Origin: a virus
Length of the DNA stretch: 64,000 bases
IMG/VR virus record: IMGVR_UViG_3300026097_000876
Location: 186,001 to 250,000 of that record
Direction: 5' to 3' (one strand)
In this document: positions 10,501 through 23,000 of the stretch, piece by piece
Position numbering within the stretch: position 1 is the stretch's first letter
Layout of the letters: every line of letters starts with the position of its first letter
The notes under the pieces: generated by a model
Database searches by the model: none
The model's input: the letters and a program-made list of their open reading frames with translations, nothing else
What the model was told of the DNA's origin: nothing
Program-made: the position numbers and the translations under genes

Positions 10501-11045
10501 AATCATTATTTGGCAAGCACTCTCAAGAGAATCTACAAGCAACATTCAAAATTGTAAAAAATACAAACGAAGTTATTAATGATAATGAACTTAAGACAAG
10601 AGTTATTAGTGCAATTAATCAATTCTTTTCATTACAAAACTGGGACTTTGGCGATACTTTCCATTTTTCAGAACTAGTTGCATATGTAATGAATCAAGCG
10701 GCGCCTGATATTTCTAATTTATTACTAGTTCCTAAACAAACAACACAAGCATTTGGTAGTTTGTACGAAATCAAAGCAGAAAATAATGAAATTTTTATTA
10801 ACGATGCAACAGTTGACGATGTTGAAATTATTGATGCAGTCACAGCGTCAAGAATCCAAGCTTCAGGAAATGTAGTTACCGATACGAGTACAAATAATAC
10901 AGGCATTCAAAGTCAGGCATTGTCTGCAACAGGCACAAGTACAAGTACAAGTACAAGCACAAGTACAAGTACAACAAATAGTTCTAGTAGTTCTAGTTCA
11001 AGCGGATCTAGCGGTTCGGGTAGTAGTGGAGGATATAGTTACTAA
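7506..11045 (+). CDS. 6: Baseplate wedge protein gp6-like
   Basis: A 1179-residue protein, longer than T4 gp6 (about 660). The N-terminus is diagnostic: EFRSYDFDTLRRAMINYLRQ, NYPEDFNDYIDTSEYLALID and FLGQNISYRVDLNSRENFLE. The middle contains NAPQTYYTQNRMITGEDYN, the J-like/gp6 core seen in all contractile baseplates. The C-terminus has the paired-helix region (QFFSLQNWDFGDTFHFSELV) and then a low-complexity tail of Thr-Ser, Ser and Ser-Gly repeats ending GGYSY. gp6 forms the heterotrimer scaffold that ties wedges into a ring. It is preceded by a late promoter; its stop overlaps the giant gene's start (TAATG). Confidence 0.9.
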   Translation: MSSTDRQNRLLLAEDWKKVYQSYRNAEFRSYDFDTLRRAMINYLRQNYPEDFNDYIDTSEYLALIDMIAFLGQNISYRVDLNSRENFLELAERRESVLRLARMLSYNPKRNQSANGLLKFETISTTESVVDSNGFNLADQTIIWNDPSNSNWAEQFRRVLNSALPNNNTIGKPAKSASVNSVLTQQYRLKSSNTDVPIFNFNKSVNGLPTQFEIVSTDIDVNRSAITEENPVPGNSLAFLYREDGRGNASANTGYFVHFRQGTLNSSQFNVDNPSSNQRISIETENINDSDVWLYALNESGQEDSLWTKVSSTEGNNAIYNSIAKGVRNYYVVQTRQNDEITLVFADGTFGNVPNGNFRVYYRTSANRSLRVKPSELTNITFSVNYISAAGTSETLTIGVELKEQVTNATTSETTPSIRNNAPQTYYTQNRMITGEDYNIIPLTTNQEIVKVKSVNRTTSGISRYFDLKDVTGKYSSTNLYGNDGVIYNQFYENKQTFTFATQTDIEGTIENTVLPIIQNRAVSNFYFANYAKIIVSDLNATWTQSTKGTNTSTGFLKNLNDIPYETGTFTGGSLKFLEPDALLKFVPPAGFYFINDGELTSDATAKGASTYKWVKVISVNGAGTTVDSVTGEGPIVFNEILPANSVLEEVKPKLVKDISADVRAQIIDQVFAYKTFGLRYDQTQRQWRVIINENLNVNDVFSNGKTGDVTNNQLDASWILLFQTNGEQYTITNRGLRYVFESDKELSFYFDNQNKIYDSSTGQLVKDKIGVLNFNTKPDSLESFNNDINWEIVDVYRNPDGYINSKKIEVSFFDLNDDGSVDDPDIFDVIVAPLVNENTKYVFLKREQSDQGFTKYNYYSAGDTINVVDREIEIGAYSQYDDGQVFYIKENENFKVLNNSLLTLTSDYQAYIGRSNLRFQYVHSADESNRIDASASNIIDVYMLTRSYDIEYRKYLAGTLATRPLPPSNDELFQNYGATINQFKSISDEVIYHPVTYKSLFGKHSQENLQATFKIVKNTNEVINDNELKTRVISAINQFFSLQNWDFGDTFHFSELVAYVMNQAAPDISNLLLVPKQTTQAFGSLYEIKAENNEIFINDATVDDVEIIDAVTASRIQASGNVVTDTSTNNTGIQSQALSATGTSTSTSTSTSTSTTNSSSSSSSSGSSGSGSSGGYSY
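10935..10970 (+). repeat. Six tandem ACAAGT hexamers inside gp6 tail
   Basis: Six head-to-tail copies of ACAAGT, one with a C for the last T, encode an alternating Thr-Ser tract. It leads straight into a Ser-only then Gly-Ser tract (to about 11040). In-frame hexamer units allow length change by slippage without a frameshift. Confidence 0.9.
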
Positions 11046-14000
11046 TGGCTCAAGATGAAAACGGAATTCCAGTTGGCGACGATAACATCAAAAGAAAAAC
11101 CGCTGATTTCTTACCTCGTTATTTTAGAACAGTAGCAAACAAAAAGTTTCTAAGCAGCACTATTGATCAAATGATGCAACCCGGAGTTGTAGAAAAAGTT
11201 GACGGATTTATTGGTAGAAAAGATGCAAAAGCATGGTCTAGCTCAGACAATTATGTTTCTGATGTAAGTGCTGACAGAGAAAATTATCAGTTAGAACCTG
11301 TAGCAGTAGTTGAAGACACCCTTGGCAATACTATTTTGCATAGAGATTATCGCGACTATATGAACAGTGCAAAAATTAGAAATGCACAAGTTGGTAATCA
11401 TAGTTTAACCAATAGTCAAGAATTTTATTCTTGGGATCCGCACATTAACTGGGACAAATTTACAAACTTTAGAGAGTATTATTGGCTACCACAAGGTCCT
11501 GATTCTATTCCAGTATTTGGCGCAGCTAGGGACATTAAAAGTACTTATAATGTAAATTCTTTAGATAATGTAGATAACTTTGCATATTCTTTTAATACCA
11601 CTAATCCTACCGCTAACCCTACGCTAACGTTGTATAGAGGCCAAACATATGTTTTTGATCTCAACACAGTAGATATGCCTTTTACTATTAGAACTTCTAG
11701 AAGTTTAAGTAACGATACAAACTTATATAATACAGGTGTTAGTGAACAAAAAGTAGAAACAGGAACAGTTACGTTTGAAGTAGATTTAGAAGCACCTGAT
11801 TACCTTTATTATATCAACAATAATGATATCGAAGCTTCTGGATTAATTATAATTAAAGACATTAGAGACAACACACAGTTAGATGTAGGATCTGATATTG
11901 TTGGTAAAAAAACATATACTATGCAAAATGGTTACGAAATGACCAATGGCATGAAAGTAAAATTCTACGGAGAAATTACACCTGCTGAATACGCAATAGG
12001 AAATTGGTATGTTGAAGGTGTAGGCGAAAGTATTCGTCTTGTATCTGAAGACGATGTTCTTATAACTGCAGATTATTTGTTAGATAATGCAACAGAATTT
12101 GATGAGCAAGGATTTTCTACTTTGCCCTTTGACAACGCTACATCTTATGCTAGCGAAAAAGATTATATTGTAATTAATCGTGCTTCGCCAGATAACAATC
12201 AATGGTCGAGATATAATAGATGGACACATAGATCTGTTATTGAAACTACTGCTACTATTAATAACGTTCCAGTAATGTTAGATCAAACGTTTCGTGCTGT
12301 ACGACCGATTATCGAATTTGAAGCAGGATTAAAATTATATAATAGTGGAACTTTCGCAAAACAATCTGTTGATCTAGTAGACACTAGGACTACAGACGTA
12401 TTCAGTCAAATTGAAGGACAAGTTGGTTATTTTGTTGACGGTGTTGAATTAGTGTCAGGAATGCGTGTATTGTTTACAGCAGATCCGGATAGTTTAGTAT
12501 CTGGTAAAATTTATGAAGTAAACTTTATCTCGCACAATGGTAGCACACAAATTACTCTTGTGGAAACTACAGACACAGCTCCTTTAGAAAACGAAACTGT
12601 ACTTGTCAAGGCTGGAACAAACTTCAAAGGTAAAATGTTCTATTATGACGGAACAGACTGGAAACAATCTCAAGATAAAACAGGAGTAAATCAACAACCG
12701 TTATTTGATTTATATAATGATGAAGGAACCGCATTATCAGATTTAGACGGTAGTTCGTTCGTTGGTAACAAATTGTTTAGTTATAAAGTAGGCAACGGAT
12801 CGAATGATACTGAATTAGGATTTCCTTTATCTTATAGAACAATTGAAAATAGCGGCGATATTGTTTTTGATTTTAATTTACTAGCCGATACATACACATA
12901 CGATCAATTAACTGACGTAATTACATCAAGTACTGATACGGCTGTTCTAAGAAAGTATACATCAAGATCCTCATTTAATAGTGTGTCTGGATGGACTACA
13001 GCGAGTAAAAAATCAGAGCAATGGGTTGTGCAACAGCCAGAAGTAAAAACTAGAACAAATAACTTTAAAATCGATGTTTATGATCGTAGCGGAGACTTAA
13101 CAGATCTAGCTATCAAAGTTTATGTAAACAACACTCGTTACACAGAAAATGATCAGTATACTATTGTTAAAGTAAACGGTTTTGCATACGTAACGTTTTC
13201 TAACAACTTAACTTCTGGTGATAAACTTGTAATTAAAACAAATACTAGTGCAACTAAAAATGAAAAAGGTTTCTACGAGTTTCCTATCAACTTTGAAAAA
13301 AATCCTCAAAATGAAAATGTTACAACATTTACTTTAGGAGAAGTTTTAGATCATGTTAGTAGTATTGTTGACAACAACGACGAAGTCACTGGAACATTCC
13401 CAGGAGTAGGAAACTTAAGAGACGTTGGACAACTTTCAAAATACGGATTAAAATTTGTAAAACATAGTGGACCGATAAACCTTGCATTGTATAACCTGAC
13501 AAATAAAGATTACGACGCAATCGGAGCTATTCGCTATGCAGGACTTGAATATATAAAATTTAAAAGAGAATTCTTAAGAATAGCTAATGAACTAGGTTTC
13601 GACGGAGTAGACAAAGTACACGTTGACAAAATTCTTACCACATTAAATAGCACAAAAACAAATCAAGATTCATTTTATTTTAGCGATATGGTTCCTTATG
13701 GCAATGATTCGCTAACTACGCACAATATTGACGACCCATCAGAAACTATTTTTTCGTTAACAAGAGGCATCGATTTTACTACTCTTAATGAATATGCAGT
13801 ACTACCTTATCTAAACAATAAGTTGCTAACTAAGGATAAAGACTATTCAATTAGCACATCAGGATTCTTAACACTAGAAATACCAGTTAAGGCAAATGAT
13901 GTATTGGATGTTTATGAATTTGAATCTACTGATGGCTGTTGGATCCCTCCAACTCCTACTAAACTAGGACTGTATCCGAAATATAGACCTGAAGCATATT

Positions 14001-17000
14001 TAGATGACACATACATTTATGTTACACCAGAGTCTACGGGTCCTTATAAGATATACGGAAGAGACGAAACAACTACTGATACATCTTATAAAAATAAATT
14101 AGGTTGGTTTTATCCATTATACACTTCAGAAGAAGATGCACAAAATGCAGATAGAGCAAATGGTGGCACCGGTATGGCACATGATCATGTGTTTGCTGGA
14201 TATAACAAAATCTTCTATATGCCTAACTCTGCAATGAATCATGCAACTGCTGATGACAATCGTTTTGAAGAATGGCCTGCAGCACAACCTATAATCCAAG
14301 GACACGACGGATCTCGTTGGAGATGTTTCGGAGACTATAGAGATCATTTATTATTAGATTTAGAAAGACGAATCTATAATAATATTAAACAACCGTATAA
14401 CGAAACAATTTTAGATATTGCTGACTTTGTTGAAACTAAAGGACGTCAAACACAATTCGGACGTTACAAAGTTACAAAAACAATGATTTCAGATTTTAAT
14501 CGTTGGAGTGAAACTGTAGGAAATCCAGACTACTCTACAAATACTTACTTTGATAGAACTAATGGGTTTACGTTTAATTACAGCAAATTTGCAGATCCGA
14601 ATAATAATTCGTTACCTGGATTTTGGAGAGCTGTTTATAAAGATTTTTATAATACTGATAGACCGCATAGTCACCCTTGGGAAATTTTAGGATTAACTGA
14701 AAAACCAGACTGGTGGGAAGAAGTGTACGGCGAAGCACCATACACTCGCAATAACTTAATTCTATGGGAAGATTTGTCAAAAGGTATAGTAAAAGAACCT
14801 GGTAAGAAAATTGTTTATAGAAACAAATTTAAAAACAGTTTAATTTACACTTATATTCCGGTCGACGATCAAGGAAACTTGCTAGATCCAGCTAATTGTG
14901 GATTAGCCAAAGACGGTATTGATTCTACTTATTCAGAACCATTTGTATTTGGCGACGAAGGTCCTGTTGAAACAGCATGGCGTCGAAGCTCTCATTATCC
15001 GTTTTCTTTAATTACAGCGTGGGCATTACATCAGCCTGCTCAGTTTTTTGGATTAGCTTTTGATAGAAGCAGAATTGCTAGAAATAGTGCAGGTCAGTTA
15101 GTTTACACCGATACTTCAAAAACAATTGAACTAGATCAGTTAAAATTTCCAAACAGCTCGACTGATAGTAGTAGAGTGCTTACAGCAGGAATTGTAAACT
15201 ATATACAAGGATATCTTGCGCAAAATCAAACAGTACAATTTTCTCAATATCAAACAGAAATAAAAAGTTTGCAAAATAAAATTGGCGCAAAACTTGGAGG
15301 ATTTACACAGAAGGATAAGTTTAAATTAATCCTTGATTCTAGAACTCCTACTAATGAAGGAAATATATTCGTCCCAGAAGAAAACTATAAAATTAACCTA
15401 GTAAAAAGTGTACCAATTAATGTGTATACATATAGCGGGGTAATTATCGAAATAGTGCCGTCTGGGTATATTATTAGAGGATACGATAAAGAGAACCCAT
15501 ATTTCAAAACGTATAGTACTATTAAGAAGAATGCAGATCCTCTTATTTCAGTTGGCGGAACAAGCGAATCATTTTTAGCCTGGACATCAAGAAAATTTTA
15601 TGAAGTTGGACAAATTGTTGAACTTAATGAAGTATATTATAGAGTTAAAGTTTCCCATACTAGTGGAGATAACTTTAATTTAGATAACTTCCAAAAATTA
15701 GCCGAACTTCCTGAAGAAGGCGGAGCTAAGGCATTTTTCAGAAAAAACTTTGATCGCACTGAAGTAATTGAAATTCCATATGGAACACTGTATAGAGAAA
15801 TACAAGACGTTGTTGACTTTATTTTAGGTTATGAACAATACTTAATTAGTGTAGGATTTACGTTTGATAGCTTTAACCAAGACCTAGAAGAAGTAGAAAA
15901 TTGGTCATTATCTGCTAAAGAATATATGTTTTGGACGACGCAAAACTGGGAATCAGGCACAGTATTAACATTAAGTCCAAGTGCTAGACAAGTTAACTTT
16001 GAAGAAGAATATGTTGTAGCAGATGACATCTATAATAATTTTTACGATTACAGTTTATTAAAATCAGACGGTAAAAGATTATTAGCCGATTTTGCAACTA
16101 CTGAACGAGATAATACAAATTCTTTTGGAATCTATGTTAAAAATACTGAAGATGGTATTTACAATTTAAAGGTTCCGGTTGTCCAACACGAACACGTTAT
16201 TATTTTAGATAACAGAACAGTATTTGGTGATGTAATCTACAACAGACCTCAAGGATACCGTCAAGAAAGAATTAAAGTAAAGGGTTATAGATCAGACGAT
16301 TGGAACGGATCTTATAATATTCCTGGATTTATCTTTGACGATGCTACTGTAAACGAGTGGCAATCTTATCAAGATTATTCCATAGGTTCTTTGATTAAAC
16401 ACAAGCAATATTATTATGTAGCAAAAGCAAATATAACAGGTACAGAGTTTTTTGAAGATACTAATTATGTTAGATTAAATGAAAAACCTGAGCAAGCTCT
16501 ATTGCCAAACTGGGATTATAAAGCTAAACAGTTTTTAGATTTTTATGATTTAGACAGCGACAATTTTGATACAGAGCAACAAAGACTAGCACAACATCTA
16601 ATTGGATATCAGAACCGAACATATTTAGAAAACATTATTAATGATGATGTGTCTCAATTTAAGTTTTTCCAAGGGGCTATTCAAGACAAAGGTACAAAAA
16701 ATGTTCTTACAAAGTTGTTTGATAAATTAGGAAGTGCAAGTAAAGACAGTTTAGAATTTTACGAAGAATGGGCTGTGCGTGTAGGACGCTACGGAGCAAC
16801 TACAGGCGATGATCAATTTGAAGTATTATTAGATGAAGAAAAATATAGATTGAGCCCACAGCCTGTAGAACTTGTTGAAGTAGTAGATCCTCAAGATACT
16901 TCTTTAGTTTATAGATTAGATCGAAACAATATTCTTGTTAAGTCTCAAAATTATGATCATAAGCCGTTTCCGGTTAAATATTTCAACGATAATAACAGTT

Positions 17001-20000
17001 ACACCAAAACAGCAGGATATGTAAATAGTTCTGATGTAAGCATGTCGTTGCTAAATTATGATGAAATTTTAGATAAAACATTAAGCGAAATCCCAGGAAA
17101 TAGCTATCTATGGGTAGCTCTTCAAAAAAATCAACAAACTTGGGCTGTTTATAAACACACACAAACTGAATTTAAAATCACAAGTATATCTGATAGCAAT
17201 AATACTACGTTTGATATTACATTAAATCGAGCTCCTAATTTTGAAATAGGAGACATTATTGGAGTAAACGACGTTAATGATGATGTAGATAAATTTTATA
17301 AAATTTCTAATATTTCTTTAAACGTTGTTTCGTTATTAACAACTGACAGTATTACAGCAGACGATGAGATTTCTGGATATATCACAGAGTTTAAGAACAC
17401 ACGGTTAGCAAGGTTGTCAGAAGCTAATTCCTTAATTGATAGTGCAAAACGTTTTGATATCGATAACAATAGTGTTGCATCTGACATTATTTGGGTTGAC
17501 GATGACGATACTGGAAAATGGATTGTACTAGAAAATAATCAAGTATTTGAATTAAAGCCAGACATTAAAAATACACTCGCTGGACTTTTTGATTCTACGC
17601 AAAAAGACTTTGGATCTAATATCTCAGTTTCAAATGATAACAATTTAATTGCAATTTCTGCTCCTAAAGACCTAAACGGAAGTGTATACATTTATCAAAG
17701 ACCAAGCGACAACACAGATTTCGGATATTTACAGCAAATTGACGAGCAAACACTAATATCTGATCAGCAAGGAGGATTCGGCTCAAGTGTTGCAATGAGT
17801 CCAGATAAAAAATATCTTGCAATCGGATCACCAAATGCTTCTAATGTAAAGACAAAATTTAAAGGTGATTATAGAAGTAGTAACGCATATGTTGCAAATG
17901 ATATAGTTCTACACGATACTCAGCTATGGAAGGCTAAACGTACAATTGAAAGTGAATTATCTCGCATATTTGACACACATGCATCTAATCAACAAAGTAT
18001 TGAAGACGACTATGATTCTACTGATCAGTCTTATCCAGAAATTCCTTTTATGATTCGAGGAGATTATTCTTTAGGAGCTGATGAATCAACTGATCATATT
18101 TTGATCAGAGCAGAAACTGACCAATGGGAAGGAACAAAAGCCGGAGATCGATTGTTCTTAAAGTGGAACAAATATACTACAACTAATAAGTTAGGTACAC
18201 AGCCTTTTAATAATGACAGTGTACTAACAGAAACATTTATAAACGGCGAACATACAATTGTAAATAAAGTTTCGGCAATATGTCACGTACAGAGTACCTT
18301 GCTAGTACCAGAGGTAGGTAGCGAAATTACAACAGATGTTGGTAAAGCAACCGTAGTATATAGAAAAGTAAACGACGAAAATCAAATGACACTTTATTTG
18401 TCTAATATCAATGGCCAAATTGGAGACGTTGGAACATTTTTGCAAAATGGTGTTACTGTAGGTGATTATGAGCTAGTACTACCTATTAGAGATGACTATC
18501 ATAGCGGATGGTGGTATATCAATGTAGGATCAACGTTTACATCATCCAATCTTACTGAAACTAATGCAAATCTTGTAGTACAGACAATTAAGTTAGAAAA
18601 TGATTTTTCTACACCTACTCCGTATTTTACAAATATTTTAGATGTTGTACAAAATAGAGATCAAACTAAGCCTACGCAACCGTCATACCTGGGTGTATTA
18701 TCACATACTCAAGGACAAACACTAATAGATATTATCGATTCAAGGTGGTACTTTAGAACAGAATTAACACATGGAAGTAATGTTCAAGTGGGTGACAATG
18801 CTAATTTTTGGTTGAATAGCATAAAGGTAAATGATTTAGTTCAAGATCCGTCTGCAATTAATTTAAGTTTTGATTATCTAAACAACACACAACATACAGT
18901 AGATGATATTTGGGACGGCTGGACAGAAGTTAGATTAACAAATTTTGATCTTAATGGAGATCCGTTTTTACCACTTGTTGGAGACACACTATCTGATACA
19001 GCTACTGGAGAAACAGCTGAAATTGCATTTATTGAAAGAGCATTTGGTACAGCAAAAATATATCTAAAAAATAGATCAGGAGCATGGGCGTTAGGCAGCG
19101 ACTTTGGAGAACCTAGTAATGCTACGTTTATCCAAAACGATTCTACACTAAGGACTATTGGTCCTATTAATTCTACGCATATGCAAAATAGTATTTCCGG
19201 ACCAATTATTGTTATAGATAAAGCTGAAAATATTGCAATACCTTCTACAAATTATATACAAGATTTAGAATACTGGCACTACAGTGTTAGTGCTGTCCAA
19301 GGAATAATTGATTCTACTACTCCCCCTTCGAGTATTAATCTAGACTGGACTCGAGTATTTAATATTCCAGCATCACCCGAAGGAACTCAGTCAGGATTAA
19401 CTAACGAAGGTATGTTTGCAATATACGAATTTAGTGGATCAACGTATCAATTAATTAATTACTTTACGGTACCTAACAGTGCTTCTTATAGGCAACTTGG
19501 TACTAATATGATGTTTTCTCAAACAAATGACAATTATAGATTATTTGTACATGCATCCGGTAATAACACAGAACTTAACCAAGGTAGAATTTATTATTTT
19601 GATAAGTCAGACACAGAAAACTGGTCAATCGGTACAGAGCCTAATTATAGAGGATTGTATAGAACATCTGGAACATATTTTGAAGGAGAATATACAAAAT
19701 TTGGCGACACAGTTTATGAAGCAAAAACTAATTTAATTCCTGGAATATTTAATCCTTCTCAATGGACGGAAATAGGATCAGGAATTGATTTATTAGGATA
19801 TGTTCCAAACGACACTAATTTTTCAATATCAGAAAGTACACTTTCGCAAGATATGCTGGAAGAATTCGGATCGGTGTTTGACGTTAGCAATGACGGAAAT
19901 GTATTAATCGCCGCAGCCAGATACACTAATACTCAAGATAGTAGTGTTCCTAATATTAAAATTGTTGTTTACAGAAAAATAAATGACCAATATGTTTATA

Positions 20001-23000
20001 GTCAATTATTAGAACCATCTGATTTAACTGAAAACTTTGGTGAAGATATTGCTATTTCAAATGACGGTAAAAAAATTGCTGTCGGTGCGTCATATAACAG
20101 TAATGTTAGTAGTGCTAACGGAGCCGTTTATATTTACATGCAACACGGCGACAGCTTTGTTTATAATCAAACAATTAGACCTAAGGATGTTTCGCCAAAT
20201 ACCCGATTTGGCGCTAGATTAGACTTTGATGGCAACACTTTAGCTGTGACAGCCAAAGGAGGCGACATTGTTATAGCTACTTTAGTAGATAGCGGATCAA
20301 CAACGTTTGACAATAATAATACAGAATTTACTACTGTTGATAATAATAGTGGATTAGTTAGTGTATACGAAACAGTAAATGATACATTATTGTACGGACA
20401 AGATTTTAGTTACGACCGAGATACTGAAGATTTTGGAAATGTTATTAAAGTAAAAAATAATCACGTGTATATCGGATTACCAACACAAGCTGTTAGTACA
20501 AATAATATTGTAGACAGAGGCGTTGTTTCTGAATTTAGAAAACCAGCAAATTCTACTACTTGGAGCATAACACGAAGCCCAGTACTACCTGCAGACCTAA
20601 GCAAATTTAAAGGTGTATTTTTATACAATAAAAATGATAACAGCTTAGTGTCGTATGTCGACTATATTGATCCGATCCAAGGAAAAATCGCCGGGCCAGC
20701 TGAACAAGAAATTAGTTTTAAAACTAGTTATGATCCTGCTAGGTATTCTAACAGTACAACTACTTCTGTAGTTTCAAATACCTTAGACTTTACAAGCGAT
20801 AAATGGATCGGTAAACTTTGGTGGGATATCGGAAGTGCTAGATTTATCAATCACCACCAAGGCGATATTATTCAGTCAACTGCAAACTTTAATAAATTAT
20901 TCCCTGGTACACAAGTAGATGTTTATGAATGGGTAGAAACTACCCTTACTCCGTCCGAATGGGACGAGCAAAGCGGAACCGAATCGGGCCTAACTAACGG
21001 TATTAGTGGTACTACAAAGTACGGAAATACAGCATACTCTGTCAGAAGAAGATACAACTCTGCCTCGCAAACATTTACAAACTATTATTATTACTGGGTA
21101 AGAAACAAACAAACCTTACCAAATATAGATTCTAATAGAGTTACAACAGCATTTGATGTAGCAAGGTATATTAGCGATCCTGCTGGAATTAATCACAAGT
21201 TTGTTGCAATTTTAGGTGATAACAGATTTAGCATTTACAATTGCGAATCTCTTATACAAGACAAAGATATTGCAATTAGCTTCAATTGGTGGACTATTGA
21301 AAACCAACAACAAAATGTTCATAATGAGTATCAACTTATTAGTGACGGATTATCTACAAGCACTCCAAATAACGAAATTGAACAAAAATGGTTTGATAGC
21401 TTAGTTGGATTTGATACAAATGATAGACCTGTTCCGGATATCAACCTTCCAATGAAACAACGATATGGTTCTTTAAACGAACCGCGACAAAGTTGGTTTA
21501 TTAATAAAACAGAAGCAAGAAAACAGTTTATTGAAAGAACTAACAAGGTTTTATCACAAAACTTAATTGTTGATGATTTTGATCTGTCAGGATTAACAGA
21601 ATTTGATCCATTGCCGACAGTTGCTACAGGCATATTTGATACTACTTCTGATAGTTTTGCAGAACTTTCGTTTGTTAGTATTGCAAGAGTAAAACCTGCT
21701 ACACTTACTTTAGAAATTGAAAACGGTGTTATTATTAATGTTCTTATTACAGATCCAGGCGAAGGATATATTAATTCTCCAACTTATGTAATTAGTGATA
21801 GTCAAGGCACTGAAGGAGAGTTAGAATTTACATTAGACTCTAATGGTAAAATTAATAACGTTAATATTATTAACGGAGGTAAGAATTATTCTCAAAATGC
21901 AAGAATTAGTATTAGAAAATTTGCTGTCCTAGTAAAAAATGACGAAAACATTAATGGTAAATGGAGTGTATTCCAGTGGGACGGAAGTGAGTGGTTAAGA
22001 ACACTTACACAAAGCTATGATGTAAACCTTTATTGGAAATACATTGACTGGTACCAAACCGGGTATAATCAGTTTACATTAATAAATCATTTAATCAATA
22101 GCAGCTACGAGTTATTTGGTCTTGACGATCAAATCGGCGAAGTTGTTAAGATTAAATCTATTGGAACTGGCGGTTGGCTGTTATTAAGAAAAGTTGATAA
22201 CCAAGATGTTACTGATTACAGTATTAACTACCAAACTATCGGTAGAGAAAACGGCACCATAGAATTTTTAGATAGCTTGTATGATGTTAATAGTGAAAAT
22301 ATTGCATTCGATGGTGCAAACTATGATAAGATTTTTTATGATACAGAGCCAGTTGAAGAATTTAGAAAAATAATTTCAATTATTAAAAATAATATATTTG
22401 TTGATCAATTGCAGCTGCATTGGAACGAATTATTCTTTGCTGGGCTTAGATATGTGTTTACAGAACAGCCAAATGTCGACTGGGCGTTTAAAACAAGTTT
22501 TGTAAAAGCAAAACATAATATTGGTGAACTGGCGCAAAAAATTACATTCCAAAACGATAGTCTTCCCAGCTATCAAGACTATGTTGAAGAAATGAAACCG
22601 TATAAAACTAAGATTAGAGAATATTTAAGTTCGTACGAAAAAATCGATCCTGCCAATAATGTAGTAACTGATTTCGATCTTCCGCCAGTATACGATGAAC
22701 TTGAAGGAAAAATTGTTCCGCAAAGTGTACAAATTATAAACGACGAAGTTGTTTCAGGAACATCAGACTTAACAGTTTATCCTGCAAAACACTGGTTGGA
22801 CAATGTAGGATTTGAAATTACAAAGATTAATATTGCATCAGCAGGCAATGGATACGTAGAAGCCCCAATTATTAATATTACCGGCGGCGGCGGATCCGGC
22901 GCAACAGCAAAAGCCTTTATTGGTAATGGACAAGTTGTGTCAATAGAAGTTACAAATCCTGGACAAGGTTATCTGTCCCAACCTACAATTGAAGTAATTG

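Noticed and set aside
10935-10970. CRISPR-like or regulatory direct repeat
   Set aside because: Units are contiguous hexamers without spacers inside a coding tract for Thr-Ser.
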